Source: Actinomycetota bacterium
GTDB taxonomy: Bacteria > Actinomycetota > Humimicrobiia > Humimicrobiales > Humimicrobiaceae
Length of the DNA stretch: 22,285 bases
NCBI GenBank assembly: GCA_003567835.1
Contig: PWYO01000130.1
Span: 1 to 22,285, forward strand
Reading direction: 5' to 3'
Below, in pieces: positions 14,355 to 21,351 of this stretch. Under the pieces are notes generated by a model. That model ran no database searches. It was not told where the DNA came from and saw nothing but the letters and a program-made list of their open reading frames with translations. The translations under genes were made by a program, and so were the position numbers. The first letter of the stretch is position 1. The number at the start of each line of letters is the position of its first letter.

Positions 14355-15250
14355 TTTTCACTCCGCTGTCTATGATTATCAAATGATGGTGCAGGACCAT
14401 GACCGCCCATGGCCTTCTCCCTAAGCTTTCTGGCAGTTACGATAAATGGTCCGAATACCATGTGGGAAAATTTGCCATACGGTATATAGGCCACAAAACC
14501 CAGCAGCATCACCAGGTGTATCAATAGCAATACTATGGCTGCTGCCTGCCATTGGACATTGGGAAAAATCAGATCCAGGATGACCGAGATCACCCACCCT
14601 GCCGGGGCAAATACTGCCCGGTCCAGGGGAATGGAACGGGCCAGGATAAAGCATGCTTCATACAAAAAACCAAACACCATGGTGATGGCCAGCAGGATCC
14701 CTGCAGTCTTCTCTTTCAGTTCTACAGACTTCATTTTTTTTCTAAAGGCTGCAAACCGCAACACCGCGATGACCACCCCTAACATGATGGCCAGCTTGCT
14801 CAAATCCATAACCAGAGCCGTAAACCGGTTTTCCAATGTTGAAAAGACCTGCACAAAACCGGAAGAGCCTTCTACTGCAACCCCGCCCGGGGCCACAAAG
14901 AAAGCAATGGCATGAAACATGGTAATCAAAAAAACCGCAACCAGGCCCCAGAACATAAAAATATGGATAAACCATTTTAGCTTGCTGTCCTTAAATAGGT
15001 TGACATGCACCATGCCGTCTGCAAAAAAAGACTTGATGATCAACCCAAAATCCGGCCCGAAGAACCTTTTTAGAAAAGCAGCAAAATGTTTCCTAAACTT
15101 GGCAGGCCGGGACAGCTTTTTGGCTGCCTGCCCATAAGCTGTCTCTTCTTCACCCCTCAGCCATATGGAGAGCCTGTAGATGACCCCCAGAAAAAAGACG
15201 GCCAGAGCTAAAGCAAATATAATCCAGAAAAAAATTCCCGCTGCATCCAT
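14351..15250 (-). CDS. HdrE/NarI/DsrM-like heme b membrane protein
   Basis: The product (299 aa) is a polytopic membrane protein of the nitrate-reductase gamma/HdrE type. Hydrophobic segments lie at about residues 6-27, 92-118, 147-168, 182-204, 217-230 and 236-256. Histidines in the second and last segments (His96, His113, His245), and His263 just after, are candidate heme b ligands. The loop between the first two segments holds RFFGPDFGLIIKSFFADG, and a polar tail ends the protein. It probably moves electrons between the downstream CCG-domain Fe-S protein and membrane quinone. The ATG at 15250 follows AGGGG at good distance and begins a typical first membrane helix; the open frame continues upstream to 15658, but that part has no family match. 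It is the first gene of the left-hand operon. Confidence 0.85.
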   Translation of the reverse strand: MDAAGIFFWIIFALALAVFFLGVIYRLSIWLRGEEETAYGQAAKKLSRPAKFRKHFAAFLKRFFGPDFGLIIKSFFADGMVHVNLFKDSKLKWFIHIFMFWGLVAVFLITMFHAIAFFVAPGGVAVEGSSGFVQVFSTLENRFTALVMDLSKLAIMLGVVIAVLRFAAFRKKMKSVELKEKTAGILLAITMVFGFLYEACFILARSIPLDRAVFAPAGWVISVILDLIFPNVQWQAAAIVLLLIHLVMLLGFVAYIPYGKFSHMVFGPFIVTARKLREKAMGGHGPAPSFDNHRQRSEK

Positions 15251-15301
15251 TGATAAACCCCTATACTCATTGGTTGTAAAAATTTTGTATAAATTGCAGT
15301 A

Positions 15302-15330
15302 ATCATAACATATTTGCTTGCATATGAGAA
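15302..15330 (-). promoter_or_regulatory. Candidate promoter of the microcompartment operon
   Basis: On the minus strand, TTCTCA (15325-15330, four of six) and TATGAT (15302-15307, five of six) are separated by exactly 17 bases, about 50 bases upstream of the first gene of the run. A weak inverted repeat CATAT...ATATG (15309-15326) covers the spacer and could be an operator for the DeoR regulator. Both calls come from consensus matching by eye. Confidence 0.35.
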
Positions 15331-15600
15331 AGACATTGCAGCCCGCAGAAGGTTTTTTCAACCTGTTTTTTTCGCCCATATGTTTCATAGAAACAGAGGC
15401 AAAAGCCTGGCTTTGGCCTGCTGGTATCTGGAAAAAGACCATCAGTAGTCCGGGCATACTTTGTAGCCTGGCCCTTTGCCAAAACCGCCATAAGGCAAAA
15501 AATCTGGGTATAACCGGCAATCGAAACATGTGCGCTGTCCTGCTTGTCATTGCCCTGGACAAAAATTTTTCGGACTGAACCAGCATCACCGGTTTCAATT

Positions 15601-15882
15601 TCAGCGATGACCCCTTCTGCAAAAACATGCACTTGGGCAGCCCCTGTGCTGACCACATAGTATTCCTTTCTCTGCCAGTACTTCTATAAAATCCGGACCC
15701 AGTATCTGTTGTGGGGAGGTTTTTTGCACAGTTTCCCGGCCAGGCCCTCTTTGCCCTATATCCCCCCGGCGGTTATTTGCATCCCCTGCCAGCCGGCTGC
15801 ATCCAGCCCACAGCAAAGCGGCCAGCAGGAAGACGGATATAAACAAAAGGAAGCGCCTGGTTTTTTTACGGCCATATCCCAT
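15601..15882 (-). CDS. Lipoprotein-like small ORF, possibly a frameshifted remnant
   Basis: I do not recognise this protein. It begins with a convincing lipoprotein signal: positively charged RKKTRR, hydrophobic FLLFISVFLLAALL and a lipobox-like LWAGC near residue 28, then a short Gly/Arg-rich stretch. The frame ends at 15601, but at about 15660-15680 the reading changes character, and a second frame (from about 15668 down to 15303) continues with EYYVVSTGAAQVHVFAEG and GDAGSVRKIFVQGNDKQDS, which reads more like a folded protein. A one-base frameshift joining the two would give a lipoprotein of nearly 190 residues. The ribosome binding site at 15882 is weak. It lies directly upstream of the operon promoter candidate. 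It may be a real short gene, a pseudogene or chance. Confidence 0.3.
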   Translation of the reverse strand: MGYGRKKTRRFLLFISVFLLAALLWAGCSRLAGDANNRRGDIGQRGPGRETVQKTSPQQILGPDFIEVLAEKGILCGQHRGCPSACFCRRGHR

Positions 15883-16127
15883 ACCGTCTTGCTTGATATT
15901 CTCTTATCCATTTTGCAGGACAATAAAAAGGGGTGGGTGGTCCGATCACCGGCCTGCACCAAACTGGATCTTAGGCGACCATGCTTGCCCAAAATGCCCT
16001 ATGTCTTAAGGCAATCCTATCACAGCCTGCAGGCAGCCGAGGCAATCAGGGGCCGGGGGCTTGGGATTAGGAAGCTTGAAGCCAACCTGGCCCGGGCAGG
16101 CGCTTTTTCCCTTAATTTAGCATCAAT
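15883..16127. other. Stretch without a recognisable gene
   Basis: I see no supported gene here. The plus strand stays open from 15709 to 16152, but the translation has no family features and a high content of Pro, Cys and Arg, and no ribosome binding site decides a start. The base composition (runs such as GGGGCCGGGGG) differs from the AT-rich promoters either side. It may be decayed coding sequence. Confidence 0.4.
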
Positions 16128-16155
16128 TTGTTTTCATACCCAAATAGTATAAAAT
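16128..16155 (+). promoter_or_regulatory. Candidate promoter of the blaI-like gene
   Basis: TTGTTT (16128-16133) and TAAAAT (16150-16155) are 16 bases apart, inside an AT-rich stretch that contrasts with the GC-rich sequence before it. A TATAAA (16148-16153) overlaps. The gene starts about 78 bases downstream, leaving a leader that contains the palindrome at 16186. Confidence 0.4.
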
Positions 16156-16185
16156 AAACATACAGTAGAAAGCAGCCATCATAGG

Positions 16186-16195
16186 GTTTCGAAAC
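16186..16195. promoter_or_regulatory. Perfect 10-bp palindrome GTTTCGAAAC, possible operator
   Basis: GTTTCGAAAC reads the same on both strands and sits between the candidate promoter and the start of the blaI-like gene. Its TTTCG/CGAAA half-sites resemble those in published DeoR-family operators such as GlpR and AgaR, so either the BlaI-like protein or the DeoR protein encoded at 11182 could bind here. A 10-bp palindrome can also occur by chance. Confidence 0.3.
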
Positions 16196-16232
16196 GGATG
16201 CTGCATATTTCTCTGTAAAGGAGATGGATCGT

Positions 16233-16619
16233 ATGAAAGAAAAAAGTACCAAAAAAAAGTCAGAAGAAATAGGAATTTACGGCTTGAACAGCATAAGCAA
16301 TCTAGAAGCCAACATCATGAAAGTGGTATGGGAAAAAGGTAAGGCTACGGTAAGAGAAGTCCATGAGGCCATGCTTCGCCAGGAGATTGCAAAAAAGCAA
16401 AACGGCTTCATACCTTATACTACGGTGATGTCTACCATGAATACATTGGCAGAAAAGGGGCTGCTAAAACAGGACAAGAGGGCCAAAACCTATACCTATT
16501 CCCCGGCAGTAACCAAAACAGAACTTGCCAAAAGCATCATTCAGTCTGTGGCAGAAACCATACTACAAGGAACCCCCCAACTGGGGAAAGTAAACCAGTT
16601 TATCCAAAAACTAGGCTAG
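16233..16619 (+). CDS. BlaI/MecI-family transcriptional repressor
   Basis: The product (128 aa) has the winged-helix of BlaI/MecI: ISNLEANIMKVVWEKGKATV (first helices; family L...E..IM..lW), VREVHEAML, YTTVMSTMNTLAEKGLLKQD (recognition helix and wing) and a C-terminal dimerisation helix from KTELAKSIIQSVAETIL. A highly basic leader (KEKSTKKKSEE) precedes the fold. The ATG at 16233 is 9 bases after AAAGGAG; an ATG at 16224 directly abuts that site and is unlikely. It is the only plus-strand gene, and no BlaR1/MecR1-type sensor protease is next to it. Its 3' end overlaps the end of a convergent BMC-P gene by nine bases. It may regulate the neighbouring microcompartment genes, but its targets are unknown. 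Confidence 0.88.
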   Translation: MKEKSTKKKSEEIGIYGLNSISNLEANIMKVVWEKGKATVREVHEAMLRQEIAKKQNGFIPYTTVMSTMNTLAEKGLLKQDKRAKTYTYSPAVTKTELAKSIIQSVAETILQGTPQLGKVNQFIQKLG

Positions 16620-16892
16620 CAGGGATTGATCCACTTTTACGCTGTCCACTTTGGCCACAATAACCGAGTCTATGCTTTTTTCCCTGGTTTCATCGGTCAT
16701 GCGTGCTGAACTGCCATTGACCACCAAAACCTTTTCTCCAATGCCTACGCCCACCAGATCTACAGCCACCACAAATGGATCCAAGAGATTGCCTTCAAGG
16801 TCAATCGCCTTTACAATCATCAGTTTTGTGCCAGTCAGGCCGCTGTCCTTCTGGGTGCATACTACATTTCCAATTACTTTACTTAAAACCAA
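16611..16892 (-). CDS. BMC-P pentameric vertex protein (EutN/CcmL family)
   Basis: A 93-residue EutN/CcmL protein: LSKVIGNVVCTQKDSGLTGT, VVAVDLVGVGIGEKVLVVNG, SSARMTDETREKSIDS and VIVAKVDSVKV. All usual sequence landmarks of the vertex pentamer are present. The start is TTG at 16892, two bases after the TAA of the BMC-P gene upstream, with GGTGAG supplied by that gene's last codons, so the two are translationally coupled. The stop lies inside CTAGGCTAG, which also holds the stop of the convergent blaI-like gene. It is the last gene of the fhs-folD unit, not of the main microcompartment operon. Confidence 0.94.
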   Translation of the reverse strand: MVLSKVIGNVVCTQKDSGLTGTKLMIVKAIDLEGNLLDPFVVAVDLVGVGIGEKVLVVNGSSARMTDETREKSIDSVIVAKVDSVKVDQSLLA

Positions 16893-16894
16893 TT

Positions 16895-17170
16895 TTACTC
16901 ACCGCCAATATTTACTCGGTCTACAATAGCCACGATTGATGCATCGGTAGGAACATCCTCTCCATCGAAAGCCCAAGTCGCTTCAGATCCATCTTCATAG
17001 CCCACCAGGTCTCCGGCCCCCGAAGAAGTGGAATCCAAAGCTATCAGGAAATTGCCCGTTTTGGCTCCGGTCTCCAGATCAATAGGCTGTATAACCTGAA
17101 TTTTTTTGCCGCAAAGCCCCTTGTGTTTCATGGTGGCCACAATATTCCCGATAACTTTGGCATAATACAT
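16895..17170 (-). CDS. BMC-P pentameric vertex protein (EutN/CcmL family), acidic variant
   Basis: A 91-residue EutN/CcmL protein with YYAKVIGNIVATMKHKGLCG at the start, LIALDSTSSGAGDLVGYEDG in the middle and PTDASIVAIVDRVNI at the end. The middle loop (GYEDGSEATWAFDGEDVP) is acidic and replaces the GSSAR segment of its downstream neighbour, so the two vertex proteins are not redundant copies. It starts with ATG at 17170, 43 bases after the folD stop, with GGAG about 11 bases upstream and no terminator in between. The position makes it a member of a one-carbon-metabolism transcript. Confidence 0.94.
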   Translation of the reverse strand: MYYAKVIGNIVATMKHKGLCGKKIQVIQPIDLETGAKTGNFLIALDSTSSGAGDLVGYEDGSEATWAFDGEDVPTDASIVAIVDRVNIGGE

Positions 17171-17213
17171 AGCGCATTCAGCTCCACTTCTTATTCTAAC
17201 AAAAACACCATGC

Positions 17214-18131
17214 TTACTCTGCTGCAGTCTTGGCTGCTTTCAGGGTATTTTTCAAAAGCATGGCAATGGTCATAGGACCAACCCCTCCGGGTACCGGAGA
17301 TATATGGCTGACCTTAGGCTCTACCTTTTGAAAGTCAACATCGCCGATCAATGTAGCGCCTTTTTTTTCAAAGTCCTGTTTTCTCCACTCCAAAAGCTCA
17401 GGGCTGGCATCCTCTTTGGTGATCCGGTTTATGCCCACATCGATAACCACTGCCCCTTGTTTGACCATATCCTCTTTGATAAGATAAGGTACCCCGGTGG
17501 CTACAACGATTATGTCTGCGTTCTGGGTATGCATCTTAAGGTCTTTGGTCTCAATATGGCATATGGTCACAGTAGCCCATTCGTTTAAAAACAGCAGGGT
17601 GCAGGGTTTGCCTACGATTTCGCTGTGGCCGACCATGGTCACATTCTTGCCTTTTAGGGTTATATTTTCCCTTTTAAGCATTTCAACAATGCCCGAGGGC
17701 GTGGCAGGCACCAAGCAGTCCTGCTGGGCCACCAGCTTGCCCATATTCACCGGATGAAAGCCGTCTACGTCTTTTTCCGGTTTTATGGCCATCAGTACTT
17801 TGCCGCTGTCTACCTGCTTGGGCAGGGGCAGCTGCACCAGGATGCCGTGTATATCATCCCGGTTATTCAGTTTATCGATTTCGGCCAAAATTTCTTCCGT
17901 GGACACAGTGTCCTCCATATGGATGGTCTCTGAATGTATGCCTACCTGGTTGCATCCCTTTTCCTTATTGGCCACATAAACCTTGGAAGCAGGATTTTCG
18001 CCCACCAGGATCACCGCAAGTCCGGGCACCTTATTTTTTTCCTTTTTCATCTGCGCAATTTCCGCTTGTACTTCGTCTTTAATCTGCGCGGATATCTTGG
18101 ATCCGCTTATTAACTTAGCTATTTTAATCAC
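17214..18131 (-). CDS. folD: Methylene-THF dehydrogenase / methenyl-THF cyclohydrolase (FolD)
   Basis: The bifunctional enzyme interconverts methylene-, methenyl- and formyl-tetrahydrofolate in the methyl branch of the Wood-Ljungdahl pathway. The product (305 aa) shows VGENPASKVYVANKEKGC with Tyr52 and the catalytic Lys56, GILVQLPLPKQ, KDVDGFHPVNMG, PATPSGIVEML, the nucleotide-binding VGHSEIVGKP (His170 where Arg is common) and PVPGGVGPMTIAML. The start is unclear: there is no ATG, the GTG at 18131 is inside the sequence AAGAGGTGAT, itself a good ribosome binding site for an AUA codon at position 4. I keep the GTG by convention. It follows fhs by 34 bases and precedes two shell genes. Confidence 0.95.
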   Translation of the reverse strand: MIKIAKLISGSKISAQIKDEVQAEIAQMKKEKNKVPGLAVILVGENPASKVYVANKEKGCNQVGIHSETIHMEDTVSTEEILAEIDKLNNRDDIHGILVQLPLPKQVDSGKVLMAIKPEKDVDGFHPVNMGKLVAQQDCLVPATPSGIVEMLKRENITLKGKNVTMVGHSEIVGKPCTLLFLNEWATVTICHIETKDLKMHTQNADIIVVATGVPYLIKEDMVKQGAVVIDVGINRITKEDASPELLEWRKQDFEKKGATLIGDVDFQKVEPKVSHISPVPGGVGPMTIAMLLKNTLKAAKTAAE

Positions 18132-18165
18132 CTCTTATATATCCGTATATTTAGCATTTTTTTAT

Positions 18166-19863
18166 TTAAAATAAGCCTTTAATATTTCCGTCATCATCGA
18201 TGTCTACATTGGTGCCTGCAGGAACCTTGGGAAGTCCGGGCATGGTCCGCATCTCGCCCAAAAGCGGGTAGAGGAAACCGGCACCTGCAGAAGCCCTGAT
18301 GTCCCGTATGGGTACGGTAAACCCGGTAGGTCTTCCTTTTAGACTGGGATCGTGGCTCAAAGACAGATGGGTTTTGGCCATGCAAATCGGCAGGTCGCCG
18401 TATCCCTGCTTGGTATAAAGATCAATTTTCTCCTGGGCTGCAGGCAGGAAATTGACTCCGTCGGCCCCGTAGATCTTGGTGGCAATGGTTTCAATCTTCT
18501 TGTCAATAGGCCATTCAAGAGGATAGAGGAATTTAAACTCAGAAGGCTTCTGCGCAGCCTTATGCACCGCTTCAGCCAGCTCTGTTCCGCCATCTCCGCC
18601 TTCCAGCCATACTTTACTGACCACGGCATCTTCTGCGCCAGCTGCTTTGGCTTTTTCCCTGACTGCTTCAATTTCTTCCTCGCTGTCTGCTTCAAAATGA
18701 TTGATGGCTACCACCACTGGAACACCGTGCATCTTCATATTTTCAATCATCTTCTCCAGATTCTCGCAGCCTTTGGATACCGCTTCAACATTGGGCGTAT
18801 TCATCAGTTCCTTGTCCACACCCTGGCCGGGGATAAATTCAAAACCGCCGCCGTGCATTTTCAAGGCCCTTACTGTAGCCACAATCACGGCTGCATCCGG
18901 TTTGAGTCCGGAGTATCTGCATTTAATATTTAAAAACTTCTCAGCCCCAATATCTGCACCGAAGCCGCTTTCTGTGACCACATATTCACCCAGTTTAATG
19001 GCCATCTGATCTGAAACAATGGAACTGTTTCCGTGGGCAATATTGGCAAAAGGCCCGGCATGAACAAAGCAGGGGGTATGTTCCAATGTCTGCAGGAGAT
19101 TGGGCTTGATGGCATCTTTGAGAAGTACGGCCATAGCCCCGGCACATTTGAGGTCCTCAGCGGTAACCGGTTTTCCGTCATATGTGGAGCCAACAGTCAT
19201 TTTGCCCAGCTTCTGCCTGATGTCTTTTAAGCCGGTGGTAAGCGCCAGAATAGCCATTACTTCACTGGCCACGGTAATATCATAACCGGTTTCCCTGGGT
19301 ATGCCGTTAAGCCTGCCCCCCAGACCGACAACAATATTTCTGAGTGCCCGGTCACTTACATCCACCACCCTGTTTAAGCTGATGCTAAAGGGATCGATGT
19401 TGAGGTCATTTCCCTTCATCAGGTGGGTATCCAGAAATGCAGCCAGGAGATTGTGGGCAATGCCCACCGCATGGATGTCCCCGGTAAGATGGAGGTTAAA
19501 ATCTTCCATGGGCAGCACCTGAGAGTAGCCTCCGCCTGCCGCTCCGCCTTTTATACCAAAAACCGGGCCCAGAGAAGGCTGCCTGATACAGGTAATGGTT
19601 TTTTTCCCAATTTTTTCCAGGGCCATGGCCAGGCCAATGGTGGTCACTGTTTTACCTTCACCCAGGGGCGTGGGGGTAATGGCGGTAACATCGATATACT
19701 TTCCATCCGGGCGGTCGGCAAGTTTTTCAATTACGGAGAGGTCTACCTTGGCTTTGTAATTGCCGTAAAGCTCGAGGTCATCCTCTTGCAGCCCGGCGTC
19801 TTCAGCGATCTCTACAATGTGCTTCATCTCTGCGGCTTGAGCAATTTCTATGTCGCTTTTCAA
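18166..19863 (-). CDS. fhs: Formate-tetrahydrofolate ligase
   Basis: The enzyme activates formate with ATP and tetrahydrofolate to 10-formyl-THF, the entry step of the methyl branch in acetogenesis. The product (565 aa, usual family length about 555) shows the nucleotide-binding TPTPLGEGKTVTTIGLAMAL (residues 63-82), RQPSLGPVFGIKGGAAGGGY, HLTGDIHAVGIAHNLLAA, VDVSDRALRNI, EGGDGGTELAEAV and the terminal DIRASAGAGFLYPLLGEM. The start is TTG at 19863 with AAAGGAG 5 bases upstream, well supported. A consensus-like promoter lies about 50 bases upstream, so fhs probably begins its own transcript with folD and two BMC-P genes. Confidence 0.98.
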   Translation of the reverse strand: MKSDIEIAQAAEMKHIVEIAEDAGLQEDDLELYGNYKAKVDLSVIEKLADRPDGKYIDVTAITPTPLGEGKTVTTIGLAMALEKIGKKTITCIRQPSLGPVFGIKGGAAGGGYSQVLPMEDFNLHLTGDIHAVGIAHNLLAAFLDTHLMKGNDLNIDPFSISLNRVVDVSDRALRNIVVGLGGRLNGIPRETGYDITVASEVMAILALTTGLKDIRQKLGKMTVGSTYDGKPVTAEDLKCAGAMAVLLKDAIKPNLLQTLEHTPCFVHAGPFANIAHGNSSIVSDQMAIKLGEYVVTESGFGADIGAEKFLNIKCRYSGLKPDAAVIVATVRALKMHGGGFEFIPGQGVDKELMNTPNVEAVSKGCENLEKMIENMKMHGVPVVVAINHFEADSEEEIEAVREKAKAAGAEDAVVSKVWLEGGDGGTELAEAVHKAAQKPSEFKFLYPLEWPIDKKIETIATKIYGADGVNFLPAAQEKIDLYTKQGYGDLPICMAKTHLSLSHDPSLKGRPTGFTVPIRDIRASAGAGFLYPLLGEMRTMPGLPKVPAGTNVDIDDDGNIKGLF

Positions 19864-19911
19864 GTTGGCTCCTTTCGGTCATATTGCATATAATAATGGT
19901 TGATGTGCCAA

Positions 19912-19940
19912 ATTATACCTGACTTACTAACTTGTTACAA
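19912..19940 (-). promoter_or_regulatory. Promoter of the fhs-folD-BMC-P unit
   Basis: On the minus strand, TTGTAA (19935-19940, four of six) is followed after exactly 17 bases by a perfect TATAAT (19912-19917). It lies in the 100-base gap between acsC and fhs, leaving a leader of about 40 bases before the ribosome binding site. This is the best sigma-70-type match in the window and suggests that the two vertex shell genes are transcribed with fhs and folD. Confidence 0.65.
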
Positions 19941-19964
19941 TCTATTTCGCTATCCCATCCAATT

Positions 19965-21317
19965 TTATTTGGCAGCATATTCCTTTAAAAACTTGGGAAC
20001 TTCTCCGGCCTCCCTGGGCCCCACTACCACCTTCCACTTGCCATCAAGCTCGTCTTCAAGCTCACCCTGCAGCTGAGCAACATATCCGGGTATAATCAGT
20101 TCCCTGTTTTCTGTTTTCTCCTCAATCCCGCTTTTCTTTATATACTGGGCAATAAGTTCAGGAATAAATTTGCCTGCAGCCCAGGCGGTAAGCACCGACT
20201 GGCCTTCCACATTCATCACCATAAGCCAGCTGGGGATCTTGCTGTTTTCAATCTCGCCGGAGATGATAAAATAGGTAAGCGAAAAATTGGTGGTAATCAT
20301 AATCGGCGAATTCGCATCCGGGTTTCCGAAGGCATAGACCTTTTCCTCAGCCTGCATGGGCTGCCGGGGATCGGTATAAATATTCTGCCTGAACACCATA
20401 AGCGGATATATATTCTGCGGGCTGGCATTGGACAGGGTAATAATCGAAGCATATTTGGCCACAAATATGGACGCAGCCAAGGTCTCTTTTAGGGGATCCT
20501 GGGCCAGCTCATCTGCAAATACAATGGTCGGGTAACCGAAAAGCCGGTTCTTTTTCTTAATGGCTGCAGACCGTAAAGCAATCTGGTTGAAAAAGTCCTG
20601 CTTGAGGTCTCTTTGCCCGATATCGATAACCAAATTCTTGATTTTCTGGGCCCGCATCTTTTCTGTAATCTGGGCCACCGCATCAAAATCCTTCCCTTTG
20701 ACCGCGACCGGGCAACCGGTTTTTTTGGCAATCTCTATAAATTGGTCCACGGTCTCCACAGTGGCTGCATGCAGCAGCGGTTTCCTGTCTTTGAGCGAGA
20801 CCGCCAGCGCTTCCATAACCGAAGGGTCTTCGCAGACCAAAATCAGCGGCTTCTGGGTAAGGTCTGCCACTGTCTCCACCGCCTCCTTGAATTTCTGGCC
20901 GTCTCCAGAGGCATTTTTAATGCAAATCCCTTCTATCTTTAAGACTTGACCTACCCTTTCGTATTCCAGGCTTTCTGCCTGTTTGATCATTTTCTCTATA
21001 TCCTGTTTGGACATATCATCTTTTATGGTGACTGCAAATGCATTGGGGTTTATAAAGGTCCTTTCATGCCTGAACAGGACATTTTCTTCCCCGACCGTAA
21101 AAGCCTGGTCTCCGCTTCCCACCTCTACCTTCAGTATGGGCGGCTGCGAGGCCTCGGAAAGTTCGCTCTTGGCCTCTTCGGATACATCAGGGCATTTTTC
21201 CAGCTCCACTTTGCCTGCAGCAAGCTGCATGGCAAAGGCCAGGCAGGTGGGAAAACCGCACTTTTTGCAGTTGGTCTTGGGCAGTTTTTTAAATATCTCC
21301 AAACCGCTTAGTGACAT
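19965..21317 (-). CDS. acsC: Corrinoid iron-sulfur protein large subunit (CODH/ACS gamma, AcsC)
   Basis: The protein carries the methyl group from methyl-THF to acetyl-CoA synthase on its corrinoid. The product (450 aa) begins MSLSGLEIFKKLPKTNCKKC; Cys17, Cys20, Cys25 and Cys42 form the CX2CX4CX16C site of the 4Fe-4S cluster that re-activates cobalt. A TIM-barrel domain follows (residues about 90-320) and a C-terminal corrinoid-binding domain contains ANSPIMITTNFSLTYFIISG, IPSWLMVMNVEGQSVLTAWA and IIPGYVAQLQGELED. The ATG at 21317 is 6 bases after AAAGGAG and matches the family N-terminus; another ATG lies directly upstream at 21320. It starts 31 bases after the acsB stop. The small subunit AcsD and methyltransferase AcsE are not in the window. 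Confidence 0.97.
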   Translation of the reverse strand: MSLSGLEIFKKLPKTNCKKCGFPTCLAFAMQLAAGKVELEKCPDVSEEAKSELSEASQPPILKVEVGSGDQAFTVGEENVLFRHERTFINPNAFAVTIKDDMSKQDIEKMIKQAESLEYERVGQVLKIEGICIKNASGDGQKFKEAVETVADLTQKPLILVCEDPSVMEALAVSLKDRKPLLHAATVETVDQFIEIAKKTGCPVAVKGKDFDAVAQITEKMRAQKIKNLVIDIGQRDLKQDFFNQIALRSAAIKKKNRLFGYPTIVFADELAQDPLKETLAASIFVAKYASIITLSNASPQNIYPLMVFRQNIYTDPRQPMQAEEKVYAFGNPDANSPIMITTNFSLTYFIISGEIENSKIPSWLMVMNVEGQSVLTAWAAGKFIPELIAQYIKKSGIEEKTENRELIIPGYVAQLQGELEDELDGKWKVVVGPREAGEVPKFLKEYAAK

Positions 21318-21351
21318 CATGTACTCCTTTGCTTTTAATCTTTTCCAATAT

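Noticed and set aside
15251..15658. Upstream in-frame extension of the heme b membrane protein (would give about 435 residues)
   Set aside because: No family match, poor composition and no ribosome binding site; the ATG at 15250 has AGGGG upstream and starts a normal first membrane helix.
15709..16152. Plus-strand open frame of 147 codons
   Set aside because: No recognisable domain and no ribosome binding site. It lies partly antisense to the lipoprotein-like ORF and its composition looks non-coding.
16571..16590. CCCC/GGGG hairpin near the end of the blaI-like gene as a bidirectional terminator
   Set aside because: Only a 4-bp stem, inside coding sequence, and no T run follows on either strand.
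1..16900. Signature enzyme other than the aldolase (diol dehydratase, glycyl radical enzyme, ethanolamine lyase)
   Set aside because: No such motif or gene is in the window; the aldolase carries its own encapsulation helix.
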